From Dicyema japonicum (lineage: Eukaryota; Dicyemida; Rhombozoa; Dicyemidae): a DNA stretch of 64,000 bases. Shown here one piece after another: positions 22,458 to 32,999 of the stretch. How positions within the stretch are numbered: the stretch's first letter is position 1; each line of letters begins with the position of its first letter. Below the pieces are notes generated by a model. It was not told where the DNA came from. It saw only the letters and a list, made by a program, of their open reading frames with translations, and did no database searches. The stretch covers positions 372,413 to 436,412 of the forward strand of contig RDEW01000019.1 of NCBI GenBank assembly GCA_011109175.1, read 5' to 3'. The position numbers and the translations under genes are program-made.

Positions 22458-24205
22458 ATGAGGGGAAGGGTTGAGGCTACAAAAATTGATATGAAGAATC
22501 CCTTTTTTTGGAAATGCTATCAGAAGATAATGTGTCCGAAGTCGGGTCCAGAAAAAATTATACTGGATAAACCAGACGGGGGAGTATGCATAACGAAGGA
22601 AACACCTTCGATATTCAGGAATCAGCTCCAAAAAATTCAGGGTGTGGATCCATGGAGTTTGATCCCTGATGACAAAAAAAGGTTTCTGCCGATATATTTG
22701 AACACTCCGACGGGAACTACCTATTGCTGATAGCTCTGTCAGCATCTTTGAAGTGATGACAGCTATCAGGGAATGCAAGGTCAATGCTCCAGGATATGGC
22801 CATATATCAATGAAACTTATCAAAGAGGTCCGGATAGTTTGTTTGACTATCTGCGATGTTTTTATGATGGGTGTTTGCGACTTGGCCACTTGCCTTTAAT
22901 ATGGAAGAAAGCTGTTGTGAGGATGATTCCAAAACCAGGGAAGCCAAAGAGAGATCCGGCAAGCTACAGACAATTAGCTTAATATGTTCTTTCGCGAAAG
23001 TGATTTAACGTATCATTTTCAAAAGGCTAAGTAGACATATAGAAGAAACAACTTTCTGATTCCGGAGCAATGTGGTTTTCGTCCCGGAAGAGGCTGTACA
23101 GACTGTTTCTTTCTACTGAATTCTGAGATCATGAAAGCAAAGGATTCTAAGAGAAAAATAAACTTATTATGTCTTGATATCTCTAAAACATTCGAGAGTG
23201 TATGCCATGAAGCGTTGTTAAAGCAGCTTGTATCAGCATATGTTCCAAGATACCTATTTGTTTGGCTAAGAAATTATCTTCAGGAAAGACAATTTTTTGT
23301 GAAGGTGTGTGGATATATATCTGATGCAATATCATTCAAAAGAGGAGTCCCTCAAGGTTCAGTATTGAGCCCTATTTTGTTTAATATATTTATGGCGAGT
23401 TTTCCACGTCCGAGGAATATTAATACTAGTCTTCTTATTTATGCAGATGACGTAATCGTTGTGGACACATCTCTAAAATCTTCTATATCCGAAGGAAGAA
23501 TCCGGGAGTATGTCGACCAGATTGAGCATTGGTGCAACTTGAGAGGGCTAAAAGTCTCTGCTGAAAAATCTTGCGCACTCCGAATAAGCAGTTAGAAAAA
23601 GCACCTGAAACAAGAATACACACTGTGAGTAAACAATTCACACATTCTGCGCTACCTGGGGGTCGACTATGGACACGCAGGAGATTACATGGACAACATA
23701 AAGGCGAAGAGAAAGAGAGCCTTTCAGTCGCTCTTATGTACACGGAAGTTACACGTTAGCCGTGACACTTACCTGTTTATCTTCAAGGGAGTTATTCTCC
23801 CTAGCCTACTCTATGGGTGCGAGGGGTGGTTCTTCTCTCCGAAAAGGGACAAGATCTTATCCCTCCTAGAGAAGACTAGAAGAGCTGCAATTGAGCTCTC
23901 CTTAAAAAAGAAACTGATAGACTGTCTAAAAGAAGAGGAAAACAAGCTCCTGGAACCGATTAGCAAGATTGTGGAGGATCGGATCAATGGTTTCAGGAGG
24001 AGATCAAAGGTCCAGGACACATACATAAAGCTGGAAGAATAAAGATTAAAAAGCTGGGAGAAACGTTCTGAAAAAGATTAATAATAAAAAAAAGGAGAAA
24101 GGGTCCAGGAGTGGAGTCCAAACCTTATGGTAGGACTCAGATGTAATACCCTCCAGAAATCTCCTTAACTCTTTTGTCAATAAATCGTTGTTGTTGTTGT
24201 TGCAC
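22458..24205 (+). mobile_element. APE-type LINE (R1/jockey-like), copy A
   Basis: Pre-RT frame 22,458-22,730 (MKNPFFWKCYQKIMCPKSG), then GPDSLFDYLRCFYDGCLRLG and RMIPKPGKPKRDP, CGFRPGRGCTD, motif A CLDISKTFESVCHEALL (Asp kept), motif B RGVPQGSVLSPILFNIF, motif C IYADDVIVVDTS (23,440), then LYGCEGWFFSPKRDKI. The 3' end is a short UTR and a (GTT)n run at 24,187-24,202, as in R1/TRAS-type elements. Shifts near 22,780, 23,000 and 23,595 inactivate it. The 5' part with the endonuclease is absent. Confidence 0.85.
24187..24202 (+). repeat. (GTT)n tail of the LINE
   Basis: Five GTT units closing the APE-type LINE; the same tail is at 59,768-59,783. Confidence 0.8.
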
Positions 24206-24324
24206 TAGTTTGGTCAAATTATATATATTAATTTGATAAATTATATCAAAAAATTTTTTTTGATTTTTTTCCAAGTCCACTAGTGTAACGCGTAGCGCTC
24301 GGTAACGCGTTGCGCCTGTGACAT

Positions 24325-25510
24325 TATAGTACATCGTCTAATGCCAAATGCCGAAATGATTCTACCTGATGTCCAAGCAGGATTTAGGAAAGGACGAAGC
24401 ACACGTGACCATATAGCAAATGTCCGGTGGATTATGGAGAAAGCCCATGAATCCAAAAAGAGTTTATAAATGTGCTTCATTGACTATCGGAAAGCTTTTG
24501 ATTCCGTTATACATGACAAGCTGTGGTCCGCTTTAAAAGAATTTGGATTCGATGCCCATCTGATATTGCTTATCAAATCTCTTTATAAGGATCAAGAATC
24601 TACTGTTAGAACAGTGTATGGAGATCCGATTGGTTTAAAATTAGTAAAGAGTAAGACAAGGATGCTTATCATCTTCCATCCTATTCAATATTTATGCCGA
24701 AATGATCATGGTTAAATTGGATATTGTATCAAATAATTGGATTAAAATTGGAGGCACCAACATAAATAATTTGCGCTATGTTATCGATACAACCTTACTG
24801 GCTGAAACAGAGAATGGCTTTAGGGAGTTGATTCTAAGATTCAGAGAATAGAGCGTCGTCTTTGGTTTATTGCTAAATATCAAGAAGACCAAAATTATGA
24901 CTACTGCATTAATGGAACTAAAAATTGGGAATAAGAAACAAGAGATTTGAGATAATTTTGTCTTTCTGGGATGTCTAATTAATCGGAATAATGACGGAGG
25001 TTTGTAAATCAAGAAAAGAATTGCCATGGACGAGACACCTTCCAGAGAATGAATAGAATTTGGAAAAGCAAAGATATTTGCTTAAGGACCAAATGCAGAC
25101 TGGTTAATGTAATCGTGTTACCGGTTTTCCTATTCGCGCAGAATCATGGATACTGAAAAAGGTGGATAGACGAAAAATTGATGCTTTTGAGCTGGTACTG
25201 TGGAGGTTACTAAGAATCCATTGGACTTTTAAATTAACAAACATTGATGTACTCAAACGGGTGGAAACGGACATTTCGCTAAAGGAAGAATCGTAAAACA
25301 CAGATTGGCGTTTATTGGGCATGTTGTCCGCTCTGATTCCTTGAAAGAACCATTATGCTGAGCAATATCACTCGGAAGAAAAGACCTGGCCGACCAAAGA
25401 CTTGTAGCTATCCACGGTGGAGGAGGTCACGGGAATTCCTATATCCAAATTGCAACGGATCGGGAGAGTGGAGGAAACTCGTTCATGCGATCTCCAAGGA
25501 CACGACTTAA
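24325..25510 (+). mobile_element. Second APE-type LINE (L1/RTE-like RT), copy A
   Basis: RT motifs: VQAGFRKGRSTRDHIANVRW, motif A CFIDYRKAFDSVIHDKLW (24,472 on), LYKDQESTVRTVYGD, a damaged motif B, then NNLRYVIDTTLLAETENG in the motif C position (DD changed to ID), and LKKVDRRKIDAFELV. This order and wording match the L1-type family whose consensus has LRYADDTTLMAE. One premature stop sits just before motif A (TAA near 24,467). 5' and endonuclease parts are absent. Confidence 0.8.
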
Positions 25511-25899
25511 TTAAACAACACAACATATAATCATTATTTCATAGTTGCTACCATCCATTTAGACCATAGTTCCAGGTATACCCATGTTCCTGAATTGCAT
25601 AGCAATATTAGCATAACAAACATGTCGTATTGTCGAAAACGAAGTTTCAGTGAAGTGATTATAATTATGTCCTGACTAAGAAAATGTGATTTTAAGATGT
25701 ATCTCTGTTTTTTTAGCACTAATTCATTTTATTCTTTACAACAAGCCGTAGTTTTTGTTACAGTGCAAAATATAAGACTTTTCTTCGTCTAAATAAATTT
25801 TTAATAAAGTTTCTTAACATGAGGTATGTCAAGTGGAGTAATATCCATCTGTCAAGATTATTAATGATTTTCTTTATTTTCTTTAATTTTTCTTGAGTC

Positions 25900-27560
25900 A
25901 ATCGCACTAGAAAAATTTATTTTTAATTAAGCATTTCACGAGAGCCATGTACAGTAAAAACAATGTTAGATGTCATCCTTTTCCATGCTCCTCTGTTTTT
26001 AGCCAAAGCTCTCATAGTGTCAAGGTTGTCGGCAGTTTTTAAATTTCTTTTAATTTTAACCAGGTTTTTTTTTTGTAAAACTGTTAACATTGTTGTACTT
26101 GGTCTTCGACGATAGCGGCCTTCTTGACTATCATAGTATGTTTCCATAGATTTGTTAGGTGGGGATGTTAATTCCATCCTCAGCACGTGTCCGAAAAGCT
26201 TCCTTCGGGATTCTAGTAATTGTAAACTGATAGGTATAGTGCTACATCTCTTAAATAAAGCATTTCTCTATTTTCTCGTGGGCCAAGTAGTTCCTGTTAT
26301 TTTTCTCAGCTCAACTTTGTGGAACAAGTCTAGTTTTATGATCCTCGGTGTCATAAACTGGATTCCAGCCAAATTTGTTGGAGAGTATTTTTAACATGTG
26401 AACGTCGCAAGCAATGTTTCGACCATTAGCGAATGGGAATATCGTGTATCCCTTCGGGGTGTTGCCAACGCAAAGGAAGAAACATTTTTTAAAGTCAAGT
26501 TGTTATCTCATGTTGGGTACCAGCCATAAATCAGCTTAAGGACTGATAACCATCGATTCAGAGTCCAGAAATGCATTTTCATTAACACAAAATTAAGGTC
26601 AAAACGGAGCAAGGTAGCTATTCTCACTGCCTCGTCGTCAGAACGTTGCCAATTTTACCACATTGATAAACATTCAACTAAGCATTTTTTAATTAATTTC
26701 TACTCGTCTTGAAGCAGACTTCCAGTATCATATTGGTCTCAATTAACTCTTTCTTTTTCAAACCATATTTAATGTGATTTCAGATTAATTCGGTCATTTA
26801 GATCAATAAGAAAATGTCATCCTAATCGTCCACAGATCCAGAAATAAGAGAAGTGGTAAAGTCAGAATAAACCAATTGCATCAACATTTGGTTGCGAATA
26901 ATATTAAGAATACTAATAGCATCTATAGTCATCAAATGTATATTTAAAATTACATTAACGATTGACCTAATTTTAAGGTCAAGGAGAAATATGACCTATT
27001 TTTACTTTCAAGTAGAAAAGAACATCGGAGTTTGAAAATCTTTTAGTCCTGATAGATCAATATGTAGCCAAAATTGCACAAAAAATTTATTTTGTCGTCA
27101 AACGATTACCTTATTCGATTTTTTAATATTTCACATAAAATCAATTCGAGAGAGAACAATATCATCTATTTGATTCTAAAGAAAGCAAAAGATTTTCCCA
27201 TCATACTCAGGCTAACTACTTCATACTGCTTTGTGTTGACTTCACGTCTAATCCTCCAAAATTAGACCAATTTAATTAACTTGCTGTACTCTTGTCTGAA
27301 CAAAATTTTCATTTACCCTGCAGTACTCTTGTTAGAAAAAGAAATATATATCATCATACTTCAAAACCAAAATCCAGGTCATCCGCATATCATAATTCCT
27401 AGATAGAAGTAGGACAATCTTTATCTCTCAAATTACGAAGAGCAGCTTCCAGATAGACAACAAAAGGATTGGTTATTGTGAGTCAACTTCTGAAGTGTCA
27501 ATGTGCGTAGCCTCTCTTCAGATTCACTTAAAATTTTATTTTTGCGCAAATTGACCTGTA
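25900..27560 (-). mobile_element. GDSLSP-type LINE, 3' half, copy A
   Basis: Minus strand, right to left: a degenerate GDSL motif B and LEAALR-like block (27.45-27.5 kb), motif C YADDLDF (27,375), then after interrupting sequence FHKVELRKITGTTWP, RKLFGHVLRMELTSPPNKSM and RRRPSTTMLTVLQ...NLKTADNLDTMRALAKNR ending at 25,923. The closest relative is the 46.75-49.0 kb copy (FGHxLRMDE, QLKTGDDLEDIR). A piece of RLE LINE lies inside at 26,395-26,475. Confidence 0.7.
26395..26475 (-). mobile_element. RLE-LINE endonuclease scrap nested in another LINE
   Basis: Minus strand reads NTPKGYTIFPFANGRNIA then CDVHM, matching KRPDE-ITIFxF..GK..VWDATC of the R2-superfamily endonuclease. It is also present, further decayed, at about 61,917-61,995. 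Confidence 0.5.
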
Positions 27561-27574
27561 ATTAAACATTATTC

Positions 27575-27700
27575 AAAAGGTATTAAACTTTTTGACACAA
27601 TTTTTAAACATTTTGATAAAGTTACTAAACATTAAGGCAAAGTTATTAGACATTTTTGACAAATTTATTAAATTTTATGGTAAAATTATTAAACAAATCG
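27575..27700. repeat. Degenerate 19-20 bp tandem repeat
   Basis: Units around TTATTAAACATTTTGACAA repeat about six times with changes. Same family as 29,400-29,575, 39,120-39,215 and 63,115-63,245. Confidence 0.7.
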
Positions 27701-28472
27701 AAAACCCATGTTAATTGTGTGAATTTAATTAAATTATTTTTTAATTTTATTTTTAATCCAACACTTTAGTTAATAAAATTATTATTAATTATGACGACTG
27801 TATTTCATGTAGTAATTTTTATTTCTTGTGGTTATCTTATATTCATTATTTTGGTATTTAATCTCATAGATGTTCACTTTTTTCGTGTTAAACTTGTCAT
27901 TCGATATTTTGACATCACAGAATTTATGCAAAAACGATTCAATAATAGATAGAGCTCTGTATTAAATATAAATTATTAAGATATTGGATTAATTGTACAT
28001 ATTCGATAACTGGCCTACCTGAATTTTATGTAGCTGCATTAATTGTTCAAAATATTGAATTTGAACCTGATGTCAACTTTTCATTATTGAGAATGAAGTT
28101 AGATGAATTGTAATTATTATTAAATATTCATAGTCGTTGTGGTTATTATGATGAAAGTTTAAAATCTGTAGACAACAAAACATTCCCGCCTACTATTTAC
28201 TACTTGTTATATATATTTTTAAATTTATAGAGATTTTAGAGAATGTGATTCCCTCAGATTCATATCGATCGAATTTGCGGAAAATTTATCAATGCTTTAC
28301 GAAATGTAGTTTTTTTGTAATTAATGTAGATCTTTCCTCTAAGAATAAATGTCATTCAACTTTTTAAAGTTATTCCTACAGTGTTTATATACATGAGTAT
28401 TTTTAATAATAATAATATAGAGTTATCGTTTGCACTGATTCATTCGATAATCCTGAGGCGTATGATATTATA

Positions 28473-29399
28473 TTTAGTATAGATATATAGGAAGATTTGG
28501 TTCACGATTTTATCTCAAAGACAATAAATTGTATATGTAGAAAATAATATATTTAGAAAAGGCGGCAGGCGGACAAGTGAATTACGTAATTAATAATGTT
28601 ATTTCAGTCTGCAGTGCCAATAAAAACAAGTATAATGTACTTGGAACTTGCGGAGTTAAATTTAACATTTAACTAACTTAATCGTTCATTTTTCTGGGAT
28701 ATAAATTGTTTTAATTAATTCAAATTTATTAAGATTTAATTAATATCCTGGTTGAACAACTGAATCACACAGCTATACTCTTGTCTCTAAAAGAATAATT
28801 TCACTTCAAAAAACGATTACAGAAAGAATCGACTTAGATAAGTATTAAAGAACGGACGTTTTTCCTCAGATTCATCCAGAACGACGTGAGCATTATCCTA
28901 GTTAATAACATAAGGACTTAAACTATTAGCTTTACTCACACACGAATACTCTATAATGAAAAGGAATATGTTCAAACAGTTGAGAACGATGATGGGACTA
29001 TAGACTCATGTGGAACATCTTCATTTTACTGCGAATAGTGCAATATAAACCAAAATAGAGTTGTCTAATAAAATATTTTGACCAGAATGGTTTATGCAAC
29101 ATTTTTCGATAGACTCCGAAATTGATCAAAACACTCGCATGAAGACATAAACGTTTATCTTCCCTACCTATAAAGAACACAGTAAAACGAAGCACAAAAT
29201 TAATAAAAACCAACTATACCCCCTTTCTAGAACACCAATTCGGGTAACCCTTATCGAATACTCAAAACAAAACCAAACATAACTAGATCCTTCTCCACAA
29301 ACATACAGGTACACAGCGACAGCTTGAATCACACCAAGTTCATCTTGAGAATGAAATGCGCTTTTTTTCAATTAATTATAAAATTGGTTTCTTTTAATT
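28473..29399. other. Unrecognised sequence with overlapping minus-strand hydrophobic frames
   Basis: Minus-strand frames 28,998-29,213 and 29,168-29,371 overlap in different phases and are rich in aromatic and hydrophobic residues (WFLLILCFVLLC). Given the genome's tiny introns they might be exons of one membrane protein (a GT...TATAG lies between), but no family was recognised. Confidence 0.3.
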
Positions 29400-29575
29400 T
29401 GACCCTTGACAAAGTTATTAAGTATTTTGACAAATTATTAAACATTTTGACTAAGTTATTAAGTATTTTGACAAATTATTAAACATTTTGACAAAGTTAT
29501 TAAGTATTTTGACAAAATTATTAAATATTTTGACAAAGTTATTAAATTTTATGACAAAGTTATTAAATAAATAGG
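29400..29575. repeat. Tandem repeat, 19-20 bp unit
   Basis: About nine imperfect copies of TTGACAAAGTTATTAAGTAT with AATTATTAAACAT variants. It is the most regular array of this family in the window. Confidence 0.85.
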
Positions 29576-32227
29576 AAAACTCTGTATTTTCTTTGTTGCT
29601 TTTAGATTATCTTTGCCTCAGTTGCAGATATTTAATTGGTGATATTAAATCTATTATTTAAGATCAAATATTAATGTCAAAATGACAATTCAATGTCAAA
29701 TGATTACGACTCTGGCCCAGTAACGAGTGTGGATCTTCGCATTAAAGTTTATTGAGAATGTTTCTTCGATTCAACGAAGGAAAGAAAATAAAGTTTTCAT
29801 AATGAATAATATCTTAGTTCCCATAACTTTATTGACTCAGATGACAATTATCAGGATTGTCGACCTTATATTTGAATATTCTTTTGGCTTGTAGAAGAAT
29901 ACTTAAGTAACCAATAAAAGGTGTGATGTGGACAAAGCCAAATCTATATTAGTGCATACTGTGGAATAACCTGTGTTGAAGGGTGTTTTAATTCTAATTG
30001 ATATTACATCTAAGAAAGAACTAAAAGGCTCGTCAACAAGGAATGGTCAACAGAAGCTGGAAAAACCACTCTTCATATTTTCATTTGAGGAATCATTTCG
30101 CATGAATGGAAGAGGTCTTAATACGTGCCAACTTGAATGTGACGAGCTTTCTCTGGTATATAGACCAACAACTGAACCAAAGAGGCTAACTCACGCTAGA
30201 TAACAAATACACGAGGACGACAATGCGGAGGCTCCCCAACCTCACCAGATCTTTACTTGCTAATCCATCCAATGAGAATCATTATTTGTACACGGATCAC
30301 AATGCGACACTGAAATTTTGAAGTTAAATTAAAATTAACAAAACCTTTTAAAACATTGTCGATTTCTTACGTGATTTATGGATTGGGTTCATGTCCGTCA
30401 TTAAGGGTTGCCTCTCAAATAGGATGGAGAACCTCCCCTCTATAGGACGTCGCCGTTTGATTTTGAGCTTAAGTTATTCTGCAGCGCTCAATATGTTTAT
30501 TTTTCAAGAAATTCGGCATTGAAACAATAGTTCTTATTAAGGAGAGAAACAAACTAAAGAGTAAACCACAAACCTTACTATAAGTTTTGGAGAATGGAGA
30601 AATTGCCGGACAAGCACCTCCACAGACTGAATATGTATTATCTATGACCAATTATATAAAGAACACGTTATCCCTGGATATCTTTATAGCAGAGTTGAAG
30701 CATTCGGGACCACATAATTGAGACGATAACCCAACTTTTCAGTCACTCGATATGCAAAAACAAATTTCCACCAATTTGGAAGAACTCTTTAATATATCCG
30801 TTATTGAATAGAATAAACTTGAGACGACCCTTGCTATTTCCGGCCAACATCAATACTGTGTGGATACCATGAACACAGGAAAAATTACTCCTCCAGAAAT
30901 CACTCATTTTTACAACCTACCTCATTTCTATATGATTCTACGGACACGAACCTGTTCAATATATCTATGAGTCAGTAAATTGTGTAAAGGTACATTAGAG
31001 AAAGGAAGATAGTGACAGCAAATATTTTCTCCATTTCAACCCCCTAAGTAGTTCGCTTTCCTTGTCATTGGCCAAAAAGGATAAGTGAAAAGAGAAAATC
31101 ACATGCCAAAATCTCAGAACCTCCCGAATGTGATCCATCAAGAATCTCCACTTAACCAACATTATTCAATCTTTTTCTTAAAGATTTTCACACTCCAAAT
31201 ACTGATAACATTTTTTTTGCGACTTTATAGTCGCATTAAGAGATCGATGTAAAGAAGAACCACAACCAAGAACACGAAAGACTCCGAAACAAATTAGTCT
31301 TTCGTTGATGACCTTAAAATAGCGTCTGCAATTTCACTATTTGTGAAAGAAATCAGGGTCAATTATGTCATTAATTACATTAGATTAAATTTAATTTTGT
31401 TTTTCTCTTTGTTTTAAAAGTGGTCCTTCAATTTTTTTTACTGTCAAAAATACAAAAAATGGCATTGTCTTAAAAGGTAGCCGACAGCTGGACTATGTCA
31501 AGCAAATAATCAATATATTAGAGATTACTTTAGATCTTTGTAATGCTTACTAAGTTTATTTTTATAGTTGTTCATCTCAAAAAGATGCGCTTGTTAGGTG
31601 AGTTACTCTGCACAACTTCTAACTAAATTTAGTACTTGATAAATATAGGTTCTGTACATTACTGATAAGACATGACTTGATTCTCATCAGTAATTCTCTA
31701 TCGTGAGATCACAGAAATTGTATTAACACGATTAATGAATAATTTTAAAGCGAAAAATTTTGAAGTGATTAATTAAATGGTTTTGAGAAAATGCATGACT
31801 GAAGTTTCCTGGTTGAGGTGACTAAGTGTCATAAGTGCCGTACATATTTCAGTGACTCGTCGTAAGCTTAATGTCATGAACATTCTTTGATTTATCAATT
31901 GACCTAAAAATAATGAATTAACTAAGAATATCTCAATTTTGATAAAGAAAATAGGTTGAAAACCACTGTCTTGAACTATTATTGAGAATATTACTATACA
32001 ACTAGCTTATAAAATCTATTCTTTTATATAAAGATGGGACTTGGGCAACCTCTATAAAGGAAAAGGAGATGCTGGTCTCTTTTTACAGTTATCACTTGGG
32101 AAAAATAAATGAATAATTTGTCGACCGGGATCTCATGTAAAGGAATCTAGTCCTGCTGATGATGGTGTCTCTCGCATTCTCCCAATTTTAAAATGTACTG
32201 AAGTTGTTATGTATTCAGAGTGCTTCT
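29576..32227. other. Long stretch without recognised gene
   Basis: A 76-codon plus frame (29,973-30,203) and a 60-codon minus frame (30,469-30,651) have no recognised domain. A minus-strand run beginning MSDFWRSNFSCVHGIHTVLM (about 30,905) is gene-like but unidentified. No LINE motifs seen. Confidence 0.4.
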
Positions 32228-32353
32228 TCAGCATTCACCTCTTTTTCGTTCGATGTTCCTCATGAGATCCCTGTTTCTCCTGTAAACTCGCACGATTGTA
32301 ATAACTCCATGTGAAATTATTAAACCTGCAATAATAGCAGTAATATTTCCCAT
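32228..32353 (-). CDS. Possible C-terminal exon of a single-pass membrane protein
   Basis: A 41-codon frame reads NITAIIAGLIISHGVITIV, a likely transmembrane helix, followed by RVYRRNRDLMRNIERKR, a basic tail typical of the cytosolic side. The overlapping 81-codon frame at 32,235-32,480 is in another phase; only one of the two can be real unless an intron joins them. No family recognised. Confidence 0.3.
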   Translation of the reverse strand: MGNITAIIAGLIISHGVITIVRVYRRNRDLMRNIERKRGEC

Positions 32354-32641
32354 CAGTGGGAATGTCGTACTCAGACTTTCTATTTATTAGAATAGGCAGG
32401 TCCCTAACACTGTCCTGTATTGGTCGTTTAAAAATGTCAAATGCTTTATTTTTAACTTCATGGATGGTTTGAAATTTCATTTTACTGCTTCCCCATTAAA
32501 GTGCCACCTAAGCAATATACGAAAACGTGATTATTTAATTTTAATTTTTTTAATTTTAATAAATTAAATATTTTTATGGCGATAGATACCAAGCAATCAT
32601 TAAGAACCCACTTTATTTTACCAACAATAACAAGTTAAGAT

Positions 32642-32961
32642 GGAAAATAACCGCGTGGCGCCATGTGGTGCATCGCGGCTAATTGATTGAAGTTTCTGTT
32701 TTTTTCGTCTGTTCCTCTTCTCTCTAACTATTAGAGTGGCATCATGTGATCCACTTGTCTAGGTGGCGTTTAGTGCCAGGCCTTCACGAAAAAAAGGATT
32801 ATTTGCTCTCCCCCACTCCACTGGAGGGGTTTCCACAACTGCAACTATGGACGTCTTTTACCCTTTTTTCCGGATGTACTTTCTGTAGAAGTGGAAGCTG
32901 GATACACTTAATTATTTGTTTACTTTAACTTCTTTCTCGGTGTATCCGGGGTTAATAATAA
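32642..32961 (+). mobile_element. SINE-like element with target-site duplication
   Basis: About 320 bp. Flanks carry AATAACAAGTTAAGAT (32,626-32,641) and AATAATAAGTTAACAT (32,962-32,977), a 14/16 match, as expected of a target-site duplication. The head (GTGGCGCCATGTGGTGCATC, GCGGCTAATTGATTGAAG) recurs at 11.54 kb; the tail (TTCTTTCTCGGTGTATCCGG, GGTTAATAATAAAATAA) resembles the 3' UTR of the jockey-like LINEs, which would let it borrow their machinery. It has no long ORF. A tRNA-like A box in the head (TGGTGCATCGCGG) is possible but weak. Confidence 0.65.
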
Positions 32962-32999
32962 AATAATAAGTTAACATTTAATAGTCAACAACCTTCCTC

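Larger units (their letters stand above)
21116..28472 (+). repeat. Segmental duplication, copy A
   Basis: Collinear, same-orientation match to 56,703-64,000, starting at TTGAAATAACGACCAAGG in both. The whole block of host gene piece plus three LINEs is shared, so the duplication post-dates those insertions. The two copies differ by scattered substitutions and small indels; one 70-bp piece (24,410-24,479) is present only here. The right end is not visible because copy B reaches the window end. Confidence 0.95.

Noticed and set aside
22449-22889. 146-codon minus frame (and its 58,029-58,403 partner)
   Set aside because: Antisense to the pre-RT part of the APE-type LINE, whose plus-strand frames hold the conserved motifs.
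29168-29371. A GPCR or channel gene suggested by the hydrophobic minus frame
   Set aside because: No family signature was found; left only as an unrecognised frame.
27575-29575. CRISPR-like spaced repeats
   Set aside because: Units are directly abutting and degenerate with no unique spacers, and the genome is an animal's.
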